Shown: positions 43,494 to 53,851 of the stretch, one piece after another
Numbering within the stretch: position 1 is the stretch's first letter
How the letters are laid out: every line of letters begins with the position of its first letter
NCBI RefSeq assembly: GCF_963576675.1
Contig: NC_088918.1
Location: 38,845,501 to 38,909,500 of the forward strand
Source of the DNA: Euphorbia lathyris
Lineage: Eukaryota; Streptophyta; Magnoliopsida; Malpighiales; Euphorbiaceae
Length of the DNA stretch: 64,000 nt
Direction of reading: 5' to 3'
Program-made: the position numbers and the translations under genes
The notes under the pieces: model-generated
Seen by the model: the letters and a program-made list of their open reading frames with translations, nothing else
Told to the model about the DNA's origin: nothing
Databases searched by the model: none

Positions 43494-44021
43494 ATGGATA
43501 TTTGGAGTACAAATAATTTCACTAACGGAGATATACTAGATATCTACATTGATCCAGATTGTGAAACATGGTACGGAAAAAAAAGAAAATTTAAAAATGC
43601 TAGAACCCACTACCATTTGGTGCGGACAGATGCAGGACATATTTTTGAAGGATACCACACCAAAAACCTACCCGATAATTGCATAGTTAATGAGTATACT
43701 CCACCTGAATGGATGGGGTTATGGGAAGTTCGATGTGAGCTTGAAGCATACTGTGTGTACCATTGTATAAAAAGACCGAAGATCATATCATCCATGTTGC
43801 CAAGACGAACAACAACAGAAAAATGCATTGTGAAAGAACAACTGCAACGGGAAATAGATATAATGGAGATTCGGCTAGCTAAGGTCCATGATGAGGAAAT
43901 CACAAAAGAAGAACCGACCACATCAACATCTGATTTATCGTCTGGCAGTGACGATGATGCTTTTCAAACATTTTTACCTCGTTCGTTGCCTCGCTGTTGT
44001 TTTACAACTTTTCGTATGTAG
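43494..44021 (+). CDS. Unidentified MULE-2 accessory protein, 175 aa
   Basis: A 175-codon frame directly downstream of the transposase. The N-terminal 100 residues are rich in aromatic residues and Cys/His (DCETWYGKKRKF, ARTHYHLVRTD, ECxLEAYCVYHC-like), followed by a charged helix (LQREIDIMEIRLAKVHDEE) and a Ser/Asp-rich tail. A splice acceptor-like AATAG precedes the ATG at 43491-43494, so it could also be a final exon of the transposase transcript. I recognise no domain. The intact frame and its position match the accessory ORF of MULE-1, but the sequences are not visibly similar. Confidence 0.5.
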   Translation: MDIWSTNNFTNGDILDIYIDPDCETWYGKKRKFKNARTHYHLVRTDAGHIFEGYHTKNLPDNCIVNEYTPPEWMGLWEVRCELEAYCVYHCIKRPKIISSMLPRRTTTEKCIVKEQLQREIDIMEIRLAKVHDEEITKEEPTTSTSDLSSGSDDDAFQTFLPRSLPRCCFTTFRM

Positions 44022-44113
44022 GCCATGTCATGTCCGCATTTTTTTCAAATGTTTTTCAATATGTACTTCTGTTTCTCAATATGTACTTATGTTGTTTATG
44101 TTTATGTTGTTTG

Positions 44114-44373
44114 AATAAATTTGAAGTATGGAGAGATAATTTTAAGTATGTTATTTATGTTATTTGTGATAAAAAAATAGCCATATGAAATTGTGATAAA
44201 AATAAATTTGAAGTATGGAGAGATAATTTTAAGTATGTTATTTATGTTATTCGTGATAAAAAAAATAGTCATATGAAATTGTGATAAAAATAAATTTGAA
44301 GTATGGAGAGATAATTTTAAGTATGATGAATAGTAGTATGGAATTGTGATAACGGTAATTTCAAGTATCATAA
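44114..44373 (+). repeat. 87-bp tandem repeat, three copies
   Basis: Units start at about 44114, 44201 and 44289 with AATAAATTTGAAGTATGGAG and differ by a few bases. It fills the gap between the convergent 3' ends of the plus-strand ORF and the PMD gene. Confidence 0.9.
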
Positions 44374-44457
44374 TATGGAAGTATACTAAAACTAATATAT
44401 ATTAATTCATTTTAGAAATAATACATATTGAAGTTTGCTAGAAATAATATATAAAAC

Positions 44458-47113
44458 TTATCTACGTGGTACATATGGTTGACAACTTCCTGTATAACAG
44501 CTTCTAACAGTAATAGGTCTACGACCTTGTTCATCTTCATCCACTTCAGGATTATTAGACCCAACCACAGCTTGGTTTTCATCCACATTTGCCATTTCAG
44601 GAATACTAGACCCGCCCACATATTGAGTTGCATCCACAGCTTGGACCCATGATCCTACATCTTGTTGAGTGAGTGAAAAATGATCATAACTTGGCATGTT
44701 TAGGTCCAAACCTGTGTGGGAATTATACGGTATAGGTGGTTGACACATCATATTACTTGCAACAGAAGCACTGCCACCAAATAACCATTGGGTAGAGTCC
44801 ATTGTTGAATTCCCCACCAAATTGTCTTGTGCACTCCACTGACTCATACCATAATTTGGATTTTCAAAAGAAGGAACAATATTTTGTTGCGGAGTGTAGA
44901 ACATACTTGACTATTCTCCTATATCAGTTCCTTCAAATTGATGTGGTGATGTATAGTGGAATGGTGAAAAGTGTTGTGGTGATGGTAACACTATTGGTGA
45001 AAATTGTTCAGCAGGCAAACCGAAATGTGATTGTGTCGATTGGGGACCACTATCCCATGCAGACTGTGGAACTGACTCGGCTGTGGGTTGTGGAATTAAT
45101 TGTGGTACTTCTGACGGTACTTGGGGCATTTCCTCCTGCGCAGCATGGGAATAAAGATCATAAATCTTTTGCGTAGGTATTTGTTGAATACCCACCAGTG
45201 CCGGAGGGTATGGCAATTTCTGACGTCGTGACAATAAAGTCCGTCGCCGCCTCCTTGTTTCGACCTCTGGCTCTTCCATATGTGGAATTGACAATGAAGC
45301 TGGAGCAGGTTGTGGTTCATATGTATTTGCCATACGATGCTCTTCATTCAATCCACCTAACATACTGGCCGTCATTTCTCTTACATTTTGCAAATCATCA
45401 GGTTGCATATGATACAAATGTTGCAATCCGTCTCCCTACACACATAAATTTTTGCAAACATTACTTTTTATTTAATATGCAACAAATTAACCTTAATTTA
45501 ATACTACTTACAATTGCCGGCCTAGCAGCGCTTGTAGGATCAATCCACCTTTTTGTGTGTTGTAAGTACCATTGCATATATTGTGCTTGGGAATGCAATC
45601 CAACTCCTAATGGAACTGACTCTGCTAACCTAGAGTGTCTTTCATTCCACAAAACAAGTGAAGGTTGATGTCGGTGTTCCCAATTTATTTCGTGATACCC
45701 CCGCATGTCAAGTGTGTGGTATGATTCAATTTGGAAAGGGTGTTGGGGAATAGGTTGGTTCATACCAAATTGACGAAGACATCTATCCGGTTGATGGAAT
45801 TCCACAGTGGAATTGAATATTAAAGGAACAACGGATCGCCATACGCTCTCTCCAGCACGACAATATGGAGGCAACAGCTGTAGCACATTGGTATATGGCT
45901 CCCAAATAAACTAACAAAAACCACAAACAAAATAATTAGTGAGTTACATTAATTAACTGCATACATATGGTGTGATTTTAAAAAATATGTATTTACCTCA
46001 TTGTCTCTTTGGTGATCTAATGCATATCTAATTTGCTTGAGATTATGATGTGTTGTTTGTGCCATATTTTTGGGATATTTCCACCTACAAATATAGCAAC
46101 ATCATTCGTACATGTTACTTCATAGATATATATAGTACTCAATAACCGTATTAAAAATTAAAACAAATTTATTTACTTGGCAGCGAGTGGCCGATCTCTA
46201 TGAATTTGTGAAGACACATTCAGCAACTGTGGCCGAACCATTGGAATTAGCTCATATGCCCATATTTGCAGAAATTGTAGGCATCCACTAATTTGTTTAG
46301 TGGGTGGATTAGTAGCTTTGCACAACACTCGATATAAAAATGCTAGCATGGCAGCCCCCCATGCATATTTTTTGGCCCCTTCGTCTGTGACTAGGTCGAT
46401 TAATAGTGGCAACATCGTCATATGCACTACATCACCACTCTTACTAGCAAACAACATACCACCACATATCCGCATTATCAAAGCACGGGTATGGCACTGG
46501 ATTTCAAATTCAGTAGCATGCTCGGGAAGCTTTTCAAAGTTTTCTTTCAGCCAACTAAGTTTTATATTTGCACCAATTAGATCACCAGCAGAAGGCACTC
46601 GTCCTAAAAAATCTAAGCAATATTGTTTCCAATCTAGATTGGCTTCACCACAAATAACAGCCTCACCATTAACTTTTAATCCGGTTATAACTTCCACGTC
46701 TTGTAATGTCGGAGCTGCCTCCCCGATAGTGAGGTGAAAAGTGTGTGTTTCTGGACGCCATCTTTCAACTAGTGCAGTGATTAAAGATTGGTCAACTGAC
46801 ATACCACCAACACTAGTAATACAACTAAATCCAGATGATTTTAGATATGCCTCAATCCTTGGATCTATGTTGCGGAATGCCTTGAACCCCAATGCTCTTT
46901 GACATCGCAAAACGACACCATCATCCTATATATTTATAAACGTAATATGTTAGAATATGTTTGAAAACATTTAGTAAGACTAATATGTTAAGGTTGAAAT
47001 TTTACCGGGTTCATCCATATATTTTGTGAACGGTGAGCGGATTGTAGATGCAATAATTCTGCATTCTGTGGATGAGATTGTATAACTTGTTCAACTCTTC
47101 TTCCATATGCCAT
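44458..47113 (-). pseudogene. MAIN-like plant mobile domain (PMD) gene of MULE-2; one late stop
   Basis: Minus-strand exons 47113-47006, 46925-46177, 46084-45997, 45910-45512 and 45435-44458 join in frame at GT-AG sites. The N-terminal PMD reads LITALVERWRPETHTFHL, GEAAPTLQDVEVITGL and KSGDVVHMTMLPLL; the C-terminal part reads WEPYTN, EFHQPDRCLRQFGMNQPIP and WEHRH. A TAG at 44913-44911 (codon 623) is followed by 148 more open codons in the same frame. These end in a basic RR...CYTGSCQP tail of the kind seen at PMD protein C-termini, so I treat the TAG as a premature stop; a natural 622-residue product is the alternative. A leader exon upstream is suggested by a donor at 47993 (AAG|GTAATT) and a TATA-like TTTATAT at about 48141-48147. 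Distinct from the MULE-1 PMD. Confidence 0.85.
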
Positions 47114-47269
47114 TGTCTCTTAATAGTTCACATACATAATAGATGATAGTAAAATTTGATTAGTATAATATTTTGCATAATTGAAATGATAAATACATAA
47201 AAGCCAACTATTTACCTAAGCATAGTTGTACATTATGAGCTAACTAAAAATAATTTTACTAACAAAGCA

Positions 47270-47880
47270 AAATATTTTCATACATTATTAACTACTAAAT
47301 ATACTTAGTTGACTAAATATATTCATCTACTAAATATACTAGAATATAATAAATTTACTACAATATATACTTTCTCACTAACTAAAACATATTTAGTTAG
47401 ATAAAAACACACATTTGCTAACTAAAAATATATTTACTAACAAATCTAAACTATTTAATTATATACACTAATTTAATCTACACTATTTTATCTACACTAA
47501 CTAAAAGATATACACTCTTTTACTAACTAAAAGATATTTAGTTAACTAAAAACACTAATTTACTAACTAAAAACACTTATTTACTAACTAAAAATATATT
47601 TACTAACAAATATAAACAATTTAATTATACTAATTTAATTTACACTCTTTTATATATACTAACTAAAAGATATACACTCTTTTACTAACTAAAAACACTA
47701 ATTTACTAACTAAAAACACTTATTTACTAACTAAAAATATATTTACTAACAAATATAAACAATTTAATTATACTAATTTAATTTACACTCTTTTACTAAC
47801 TAAAAGATATTTAGTTAACTAAATACACTCATTTACTAACTAAAAACACTAATTTACTAACTAAAAATATATTTGAAAAG
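47270..47880 (-). repeat. AT-rich tandem repeats in the PMD leader intron
   Basis: Repeats built from TTTACTAACTAAAAACAC and ACTAACTAAAAATATATTT words, with a longer period of about 110-120 bp at 47540-47790. They lie in the inferred leader intron of the PMD gene, mirroring the AT-rich intron repeats at the transposase side. Confidence 0.75.
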
Positions 47881-48149
47881 TAAATTATACAAGTATTAAT
47901 ATTATCATGCAAGTTTTCCTAAAAAAAAACATTATCATGCAAGTATTAACAATATAATTAATTAGAAAAGTAAATTAAGAGGTATTAATTACCTTGTAGA
48001 AGAGAAGTATGTAGATTACTTGAGGAAAGAGAAGTATGAGGAAGAGAGGAGTTGAGAAGAGAGGATTGTGAAGAGGGTTGAAAAGAGAAGAAGAAATGTT
48101 TTGGAATTGAAGACAAATGTTTTGGAATTGAAGAGTTATGTTTATATTC

Positions 48150-48478
48150 CGAAATTGAAGGGGCAAAACAGCATTTTTGCCCCTTCAATAATTCCAAATT
48201 TGACTCTGCTTCCTCTGTGGAAGCAGAGTTGGCGTGCGAATATTATTCGCACGCCAGTGAAACCGGTGAATGATTCACCGGTTTCAGGAGACCGGTGAAT
48301 CATTCACCGGTCTCCAGACTGCCATACCGGGGTCTTCACAACTTACGAAACCGGTGAATGGATCACCGGTTTCAACTAACCCGGCTTAAACTTTTTAGCA
48401 TTACAGTGTGCAATAAGTTTAACCCGGCTTTACTGTTATCAATAATGCCAAAATAGGCATTATTTTTAGGAAAAATCC
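48150..48478 (-). repeat. Right terminal inverted repeat of MULE-2, hairpin chain
   Basis: Mirror image of 38492-38850, with GGGGCAAAA, ACTCTGCTTCC, GGCGTGCGAAT, AAACCGGTGAATGATTCACC and TTAACCCGGCTTTACTG blocks in reverse order. Confidence 0.92.
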
Positions 48479-48487
48479 ATAAAATAT

Positions 48488-50145
48488 CATATGTAAATTT
48501 TAAAAGTAATTAATAACTTTTGGGGACAAAAATATATTAAATAATGGTTAATACTTTTTCACCGTAAATATATCATCATCCTTCTGATATCAACTTTCAG
48601 ATGCTTTATCTCTCTTACTTTACTCATTTTATTCTTCAACTCTCTTGACCTCTTTCTACTTCTTGTGAAATCATTCTAGAAAACTCTCTATCTTTGAATG
48701 TGGAGAGTTGCCTTCTCTAATTTCTGATTTAGGCTCACTTCTTAGGCTGTATCTTTTATCTCCCAGAGAGTCTGCCCTGAGTTCTTTCACACCAAAATAG
48801 AGAAATACATCCATGATGTTTGAGAAGTACAAATCATTTTTAATTCAAATGCTGAAGATTTTTACCCATTTAGCCAATTGGTGTTTAAAGATCAAGATAT
48901 GGAGATATCTAAGAAAATTGCAAAACGATGTTTCGCTTTACCGTATTGGGGATTCTTTATTTTTTCCTTTCTTCATCTGGTGTGTAAATTTCAAATTGAA
49001 GTTAGAGGCTCTGTAAGTTCAACATTTTTAGTGTTTGTTTTCTTGTTGATTTTAACCATAAATGATTTTGTCTTCTACTTTGGTTTAAATCTTCTTTTAA
49101 CTGGTTTTATTGTTGTATTCTGAATCTAAGGTCTGAGATTTTTTTGCCTAATTACAAATTGAAAACTTGAATTGTGTTGGAGTCTAGGATTTGAAAACTT
49201 GGAGGGTTTGAGATTTATACCTAATTTACAGCTTAATGTCCATTTCTTTATTTTCTACCTTATTTGGGATTATTCTATTTAATTAGAAGTTTCTGTTATT
49301 TAGAATTCTATTTTCCGAACATGGCTATCTTGTTTACAATTATATCGTATTTTATTTCTTTTACACTTATTAATGATCAAATAACTTATTTATTTTTTCT
49401 TTTTTTACTTAACAAAATATTTTTTTTTGAATAATGATATTTTGGAGGGAAATGTTTATGGATAGTAAACTATGACGCCAAAAATTAATATAAGAAACAA
49501 TAGTGGACTATATGAAAGCCAAAAACTAAAATAAGAAACAGTAGTGGATTATATAAAAACCATCGTGTATTTCATAGGTGCACTGATGCAGATTGTTTGC
49601 TGAAGGTTTTCTAAAATCCATTTGTGCATTTCTTCTCGAAGGTTAAGGTAAGTCACTCTTGAATTCTACTGTAATTTGTTATTCATTCCTATTACACTTT
49701 TGAATTCTACATCAATGTGTTATTCAAAATTATTCTGTTATCGAAATCCCTTAAATTTTCTCTGTATTTTGTAAACTTGATTTAACAAATTTGAAAATTT
49801 TATTTACAAAATATTTCATGGTTAGTTCAAATATAGCCAAAATCTTATTGTTTTCTGGATTTTTCTAACTATTTTCATTTAATTCTAGTCAAATCACAAC
49901 TAGATATATAATACGTGGATTGTTATTTAAACATTGTTAATATAACATGCAACTAACTAGATTTTATATAATTGATATGCTTGTTGACATTGATAATAAT
50001 TTATATGACTTGAGACAATCCCACCACACACACTTCTTATTCAAGAGGGAAGAACTGTGTATGGAACTTTCCATCTCCTACCGATAAAATATAGAATTTA
50101 TAGGCAAAGTAAAATACCAAAAGAAAGTCATACTTGTGAGGGAAT
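48488..50145. other. Region between MULE-2 and the third PMD locus, no clear gene
   Basis: 48590-48830 is pyrimidine-rich and looks like a leader. Short overlapping frames at 48813-49123 follow it, with a hydrophobic C-terminal half, but no family is recognisable. Short direct repeats AAACTAAAATAAGAAACAG lie at 49470-49560. Otherwise AT-rich sequence. Confidence 0.4.
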
Positions 50146-50395
50146 TTGGGACGAAAGTCGTCTCTTATGCATAGGGACGACAATCATCCTTTTATTTAGA
50201 GACAAAAAAAACGTCTTTTAAGAGTAGGGACAAAAGTCGTCTCCTTTGCATAGGGACGGCAATCGTCCTTTTATTTGGAGACATAATATTGTCCCTTAAG
50301 AATAGAGACATAAGTCGTCTCTTTTGCGTATGGACGACAACTGTCCCTTTTTTCGGAGACAAAAATACATACCTTAAGAATAGGGACATAAGTCA
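50146..50395 (+). repeat. 79-bp tandem repeat, three copies
   Basis: Units contain GGGACGACAATCRTCCTTTT, AGAGACA and AAAGTCGTCTC words, with period 78-79 bp. Inverted GGGACGA/TCGTCCC-type motifs of this kind are frequent as subterminal repeats of DNA transposons, including CACTA elements; no matching terminus is found here. Confidence 0.8.
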
Positions 50396-52551
50396 CAGCA
50401 GGTGTGGGGGGCTCCAATTGAGCAGGCTGTGTTGGATCGGCTCGAGATTGGGGGAGCGGAGGTGGATGCGGATTATTCTGATGACCTAGATCCTGGTCTT
50501 GATATTGTGGATGAATATTTCCAGGAGGTGGCCGAGGCACATCGACGACCGGTATCTGGTGGTGATGGTGATGGTGAGGGTGAGGGTGACGATGTGCAGC
50601 CGACCTAGGACTCAAGCAGACAATGCAGATGTGGTCGCTTTGCGAGTACAGGTATTATTTATTGTTTTAGTATTATTTAAAATTCTAGTATTATTTAAAA
50701 TTTTAGTACATTATTTAAAAAATTTAGTATATTATTTAAATTTTTAGCATAGTATTTACTATAGAATTATTTAAAATTTCAGGCACCAGCAAACGTCCCA
50801 AAACTAGTGAGGACCACAGCTGACTCATTTCTAGGCCGGTGGATGATGGCCGCATTGATGGTTCCGTGATTCCTATTTTCAAGGACATGTTGCCTCACGA
50901 ATGCTGGGAGGGGAGCTTCGATCGTATCTGACATGCTACAAAAGATCATTAGCATGTCAGTCATTGGTGTTATGGTTACGTGGTGCGACATCCGAGGTAA
51001 GAATAATTTGGTCAAAAAATTATTTTACGTATTAGTTTTAACCCTAAACCTCATAAACATTCAGTAATTGTATAAGTGTCATTTTTACAGCTGCATGATA
51101 TGGTCGGGAGGACTGAGTTGTCTCACCTCCCATCCACCATGTTCAAGAACATGGACGCGCCGCTGATATCTACGTTCGTGGAGCGGTGGCAGCCCGATAC
51201 GAAGTCCTTCCACATGCCGTTCAGGGAGATGACTATTCTACTACATGATGTATGGCAGATTCTACGTATCCCAGTCCACGGTCAGATGGTCTCCGAGTCA
51301 GGCAGTGCTGAGCGGCTGCATGCCATGTGTATGATGATGTTCGGGGTCAGTCAGGAGGAGTTGATATCGCCAGCCCGACATTACTGGAGTGGTGGAGGTG
51401 TTTTTGTTGATGTTGTGACGAGACTTACCGTGAGGGGGGGTCGGGATGACGAGACTCGAGCCATAGCATGGATGTGGCTTATGTTCGGATCCACCTTGTT
51501 TGTCGACAAGAGTGGCGATAGGATCAGGCCCTCCCATCTCCTTGAGGTTCACAGCGGTGTCAGAGGGGCAGCTGGACTTTCTTGGAGGTCTGCTACACTT
51601 GCCACGTTATATCGGCAGCTGGGGATAGCGAGCAGAGGAGACTGCTCGGGTATTTACGGATGTTACCATTCTCCAAGCGTGGATATATGAGTATTTTCCG
51701 GTGTTCCGACCCCATCGACTACCACTCGAGATCCCAGCTGATTCTGCCCGGGCGTGCAGATGGGAGGTCGGGGTTCTAGGCAGGATGGTCGTCCGACTCG
51801 AGACCATACGTGCACAATTTGACTGCATGACGGCAGCCGAGGTATTTTATAAAATTTTAGTATTACTTATAGTTTTATTTATAATTTTAGTATTATTTAT
51901 AGTATATTATTATTTATAATTTAGTATTATTTTTTGCAGGTCACGTGGTTGCCTTATGGTCCAATCGCCGACGACGATCACCTTCGAGTGTCCTACGCCG
52001 GTTGGATACGGTGTAGTCATTGTTGAGCTGTATATGCCTGATCGAGTCCTACATCAGGTCGGATATGTTCAGCCTATCCCGGCTGAGCGTATTAGACCTG
52101 ATACTGCATTCCGGCCATTTCCGGCCATGGAAGTCTTTATCGTACAGGCTTGCGCATTCATCTGTCACAATTGATGATACTTGGTGGAGATTTCCATCGA
52201 CTCGTGGCGTTGATCGGAGGAGATGCTGAGCAGTTGGATACGATCCCACTGCTTGTGATACATGGTACATGGAGTGGTATAGACGATATTCACATCCTCA
52301 TCTCCTTCATGCCCCTCGGGATGGGCCGGTTCGACATGCTCGCTCCAACAACGAATATGTAAGTTTATTATTATTTTGTTACTTATTATTGGTTTACATA
52401 TGTTTGTTTTGTAATATTTATTTTTCTGCAGTGGGTTAGCCGTTTGTGGCGTATCACTCAGCGGTCGGTAGCCGGACGACATGATGAGGAGGGTCCACTT
52501 ATTATTACAGATATGGATGAGTTTATGGACGAGTGGTGCCGGGCAGAGTGA
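50396..52551 (+). pseudogene. PMD pseudogene, same subfamily as the MULE-1 PMD gene
   Basis: An exon-like acidic segment (GAPIEQAVLDRLEIGGAEVDADY, about 50405-50608) is followed by a broken exon at 50783-50995. The main PMD exon at 51091-51840 reads LISTFVERWQPDTKSFHMPF, DVWQILRIPVHG, WLMFGSTLFVDKSGD and ATLYRQLGIASRGD, with a frameshift near 51650 (resuming WIYEYFPVFRPHR). The next exon starts at about 51940 (VTWLPYGPIADDD) with another frameshift near 52010 (resuming ELYMPDRVLHQVGYVQPIP). A final exon at about 52431-52551 reads WVSRLWRITQRS...EWCRAE. It is plainly closer to the MULE-1 PMD (LVDKSGDRIRPSxLLEV in both) than to that of MULE-2. Several frameshifts and stops make it dead. Confidence 0.8.
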
Positions 52552-53398
52552 TATATGTTATTATTTACTAGAACTTATTGTTTTTTAACACATTTTAACA
52601 CTTTTGTAATTATATGTAATATTTTGTGTTTATTAATTAATTTTAGTGTTAATGTTGTTAATTTTATTTCTAAAAGGTTAATCTGCAATAAACCGTATAA
52701 TCCGAGTAATTCGCAATAAACCGTCTATTCCGCAATAAACACTCTAACTCATACATATAACTTTTTTTCCCAACAGCCACGCGGGCATGAGGATATCACG
52801 CCTCACCACTAGGTGAGGTGTGATTACCTCACACCCGCGTGATGGGAGAGGAAAAAATCCTCCATTTTCCATCCCAAAATCTCAAAAAATATTTTTATCT
52901 TTTCACGAGGTTAGAAGTGGGAAATTGAGGCTATGTTTAACAACACCCAATCTAAATGAATTGAGAAAAAAGTTGATAGAAAATACATAGTTATAATTTA
53001 AAAAAACAGATTCAAAAGAAATTGAATAATCATTGATGAAGATAAAACTCAAAAATATTTTCTTCCTTTATTTTACATGTATTATATTCATTATATATAT
53101 TGCCACTAGTTTGGAATGAAATCAAGTCATTTAAGTCATAAATTATTCTTTATATTTTCTTAGCATAAATCTGTTTGCATAATACGTCTACAATGAATTA
53201 AATTATTTTTGTTATAATACTACAATATCTTTGACAATGCTATGTACACTACAAATCAAACTCGATGACTCTAGTTTCAACAATTGAAATTTTTTAACTA
53301 TTAAAGTCAATCTTAATAAATAACGATACAACTATTACAAATATTTATATTATAAGTTTTATTTTCTCCGACTATATTTCTCATTGCAATAGATAAAA
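52552..53398. other. AT-rich flank of the PMD pseudogene with a GC-rich hairpin
   Basis: 52782-52842 holds a palindrome (CACGCGGG...CCCGCGTG outer stem, CTCACCACTAGGTGAG inner stem). Its style matches the subterminal hairpins of MULE-1 and MULE-2, so it may mark the end of a third PMD-bearing MULE. CAATAAACCGTNTA repeats lie at 52688-52740. I found no terminal repeat pair or target duplication. No gene is seen from 52850 to 53398. Confidence 0.5.
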
Positions 53399-53662
53399 TT
53401 AAATTTCGGATTGACCATGTTGTATTTTTAAAGTTTCAAGGTGAGATTTTGCATTAAGTTCGCGAGAAAAATAACCCTTGTAGAAGTCATGAACTGTGGT
53501 TCTTATATATAATGCTGGTGATTGCTTAGTAATCAAGCTTAAAGCTGGTCCCACTTCACCATCTAATCTTGGTGCATGAAATGATGCAATTGAGAGCCTT
53601 TCCTTACTGGAGTTCACTGTTGCACGATGTATTTTGCTTTTGTATGCTCCATTAGTTATCAT
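53399..53662 (-). pseudogene. Last exon of a 2-oxoglutarate/Fe(II) dioxygenase
   Basis: The minus-strand frame after an AG acceptor reads MITNGAYKSKIHRATVNS, ERLSIASFHAP, GPALSLIT and a YYK-like YKGYFSREL end. This matches the C-terminal exon of plant 2OG-Fe(II) oxygenases: IHRA supplies the third iron ligand His and RLS is the RxS motif that binds 2-oxoglutarate. About 87 codons with a stop at 53399. No upstream exons are seen on the minus strand up to 57 kb, where a LINE is inserted. It is a stranded gene fragment; the enzyme's substrate cannot be told. Confidence 0.85.
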
Positions 53663-53851
53663 CTGCGAAGTATTAATCAAATTTATGAATAATTCAAAAA
53701 TTATTATTATTATTATTGATATATATATTTTCAAGCCGAGAAGGTCCTCAATCAGGGATCAATCTAAAATTTTCTACTTCTGGGTGCAAACTATATATAT
53801 AAAATGATAAATTTTAAAAAAATCAACAATAATAATATAAATAAAATATTT

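Larger units (their letters stand above)
38492..48478 (+). mobile_element. MULE-2: 10-kb MuDR-type element with PMD gene
   Basis: Begins GGATTTTTCCTAAAAATAAT and ends ATTATTTTTAGGAAAAATCC, with about 330 bp of inverted terminal repeat. Perfect 9-bp target duplication ATAAAATAT at 38483-38491 and 48479-48487. Contents: transposase (+), unidentified 175-codon ORF (+), convergent PMD gene (-), and AT-rich tandem repeats in the leader introns of both terminal genes. The termini are unrelated to those of MULE-1. The clean target duplication and similar arms indicate a recent insertion. Confidence 0.95.

Noticed and set aside
43610..43921. Minus-strand frame opposite the MULE-2 accessory ORF
   Set aside because: Shadow of the plus-strand frame; Ser/Ile-rich composition with no family match.
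48813..49123. Short frames with a hydrophobic part after a pyrimidine-rich leader-like region
   Set aside because: I considered a small membrane protein, but no family signature holds up and there is no clear start or continuation.
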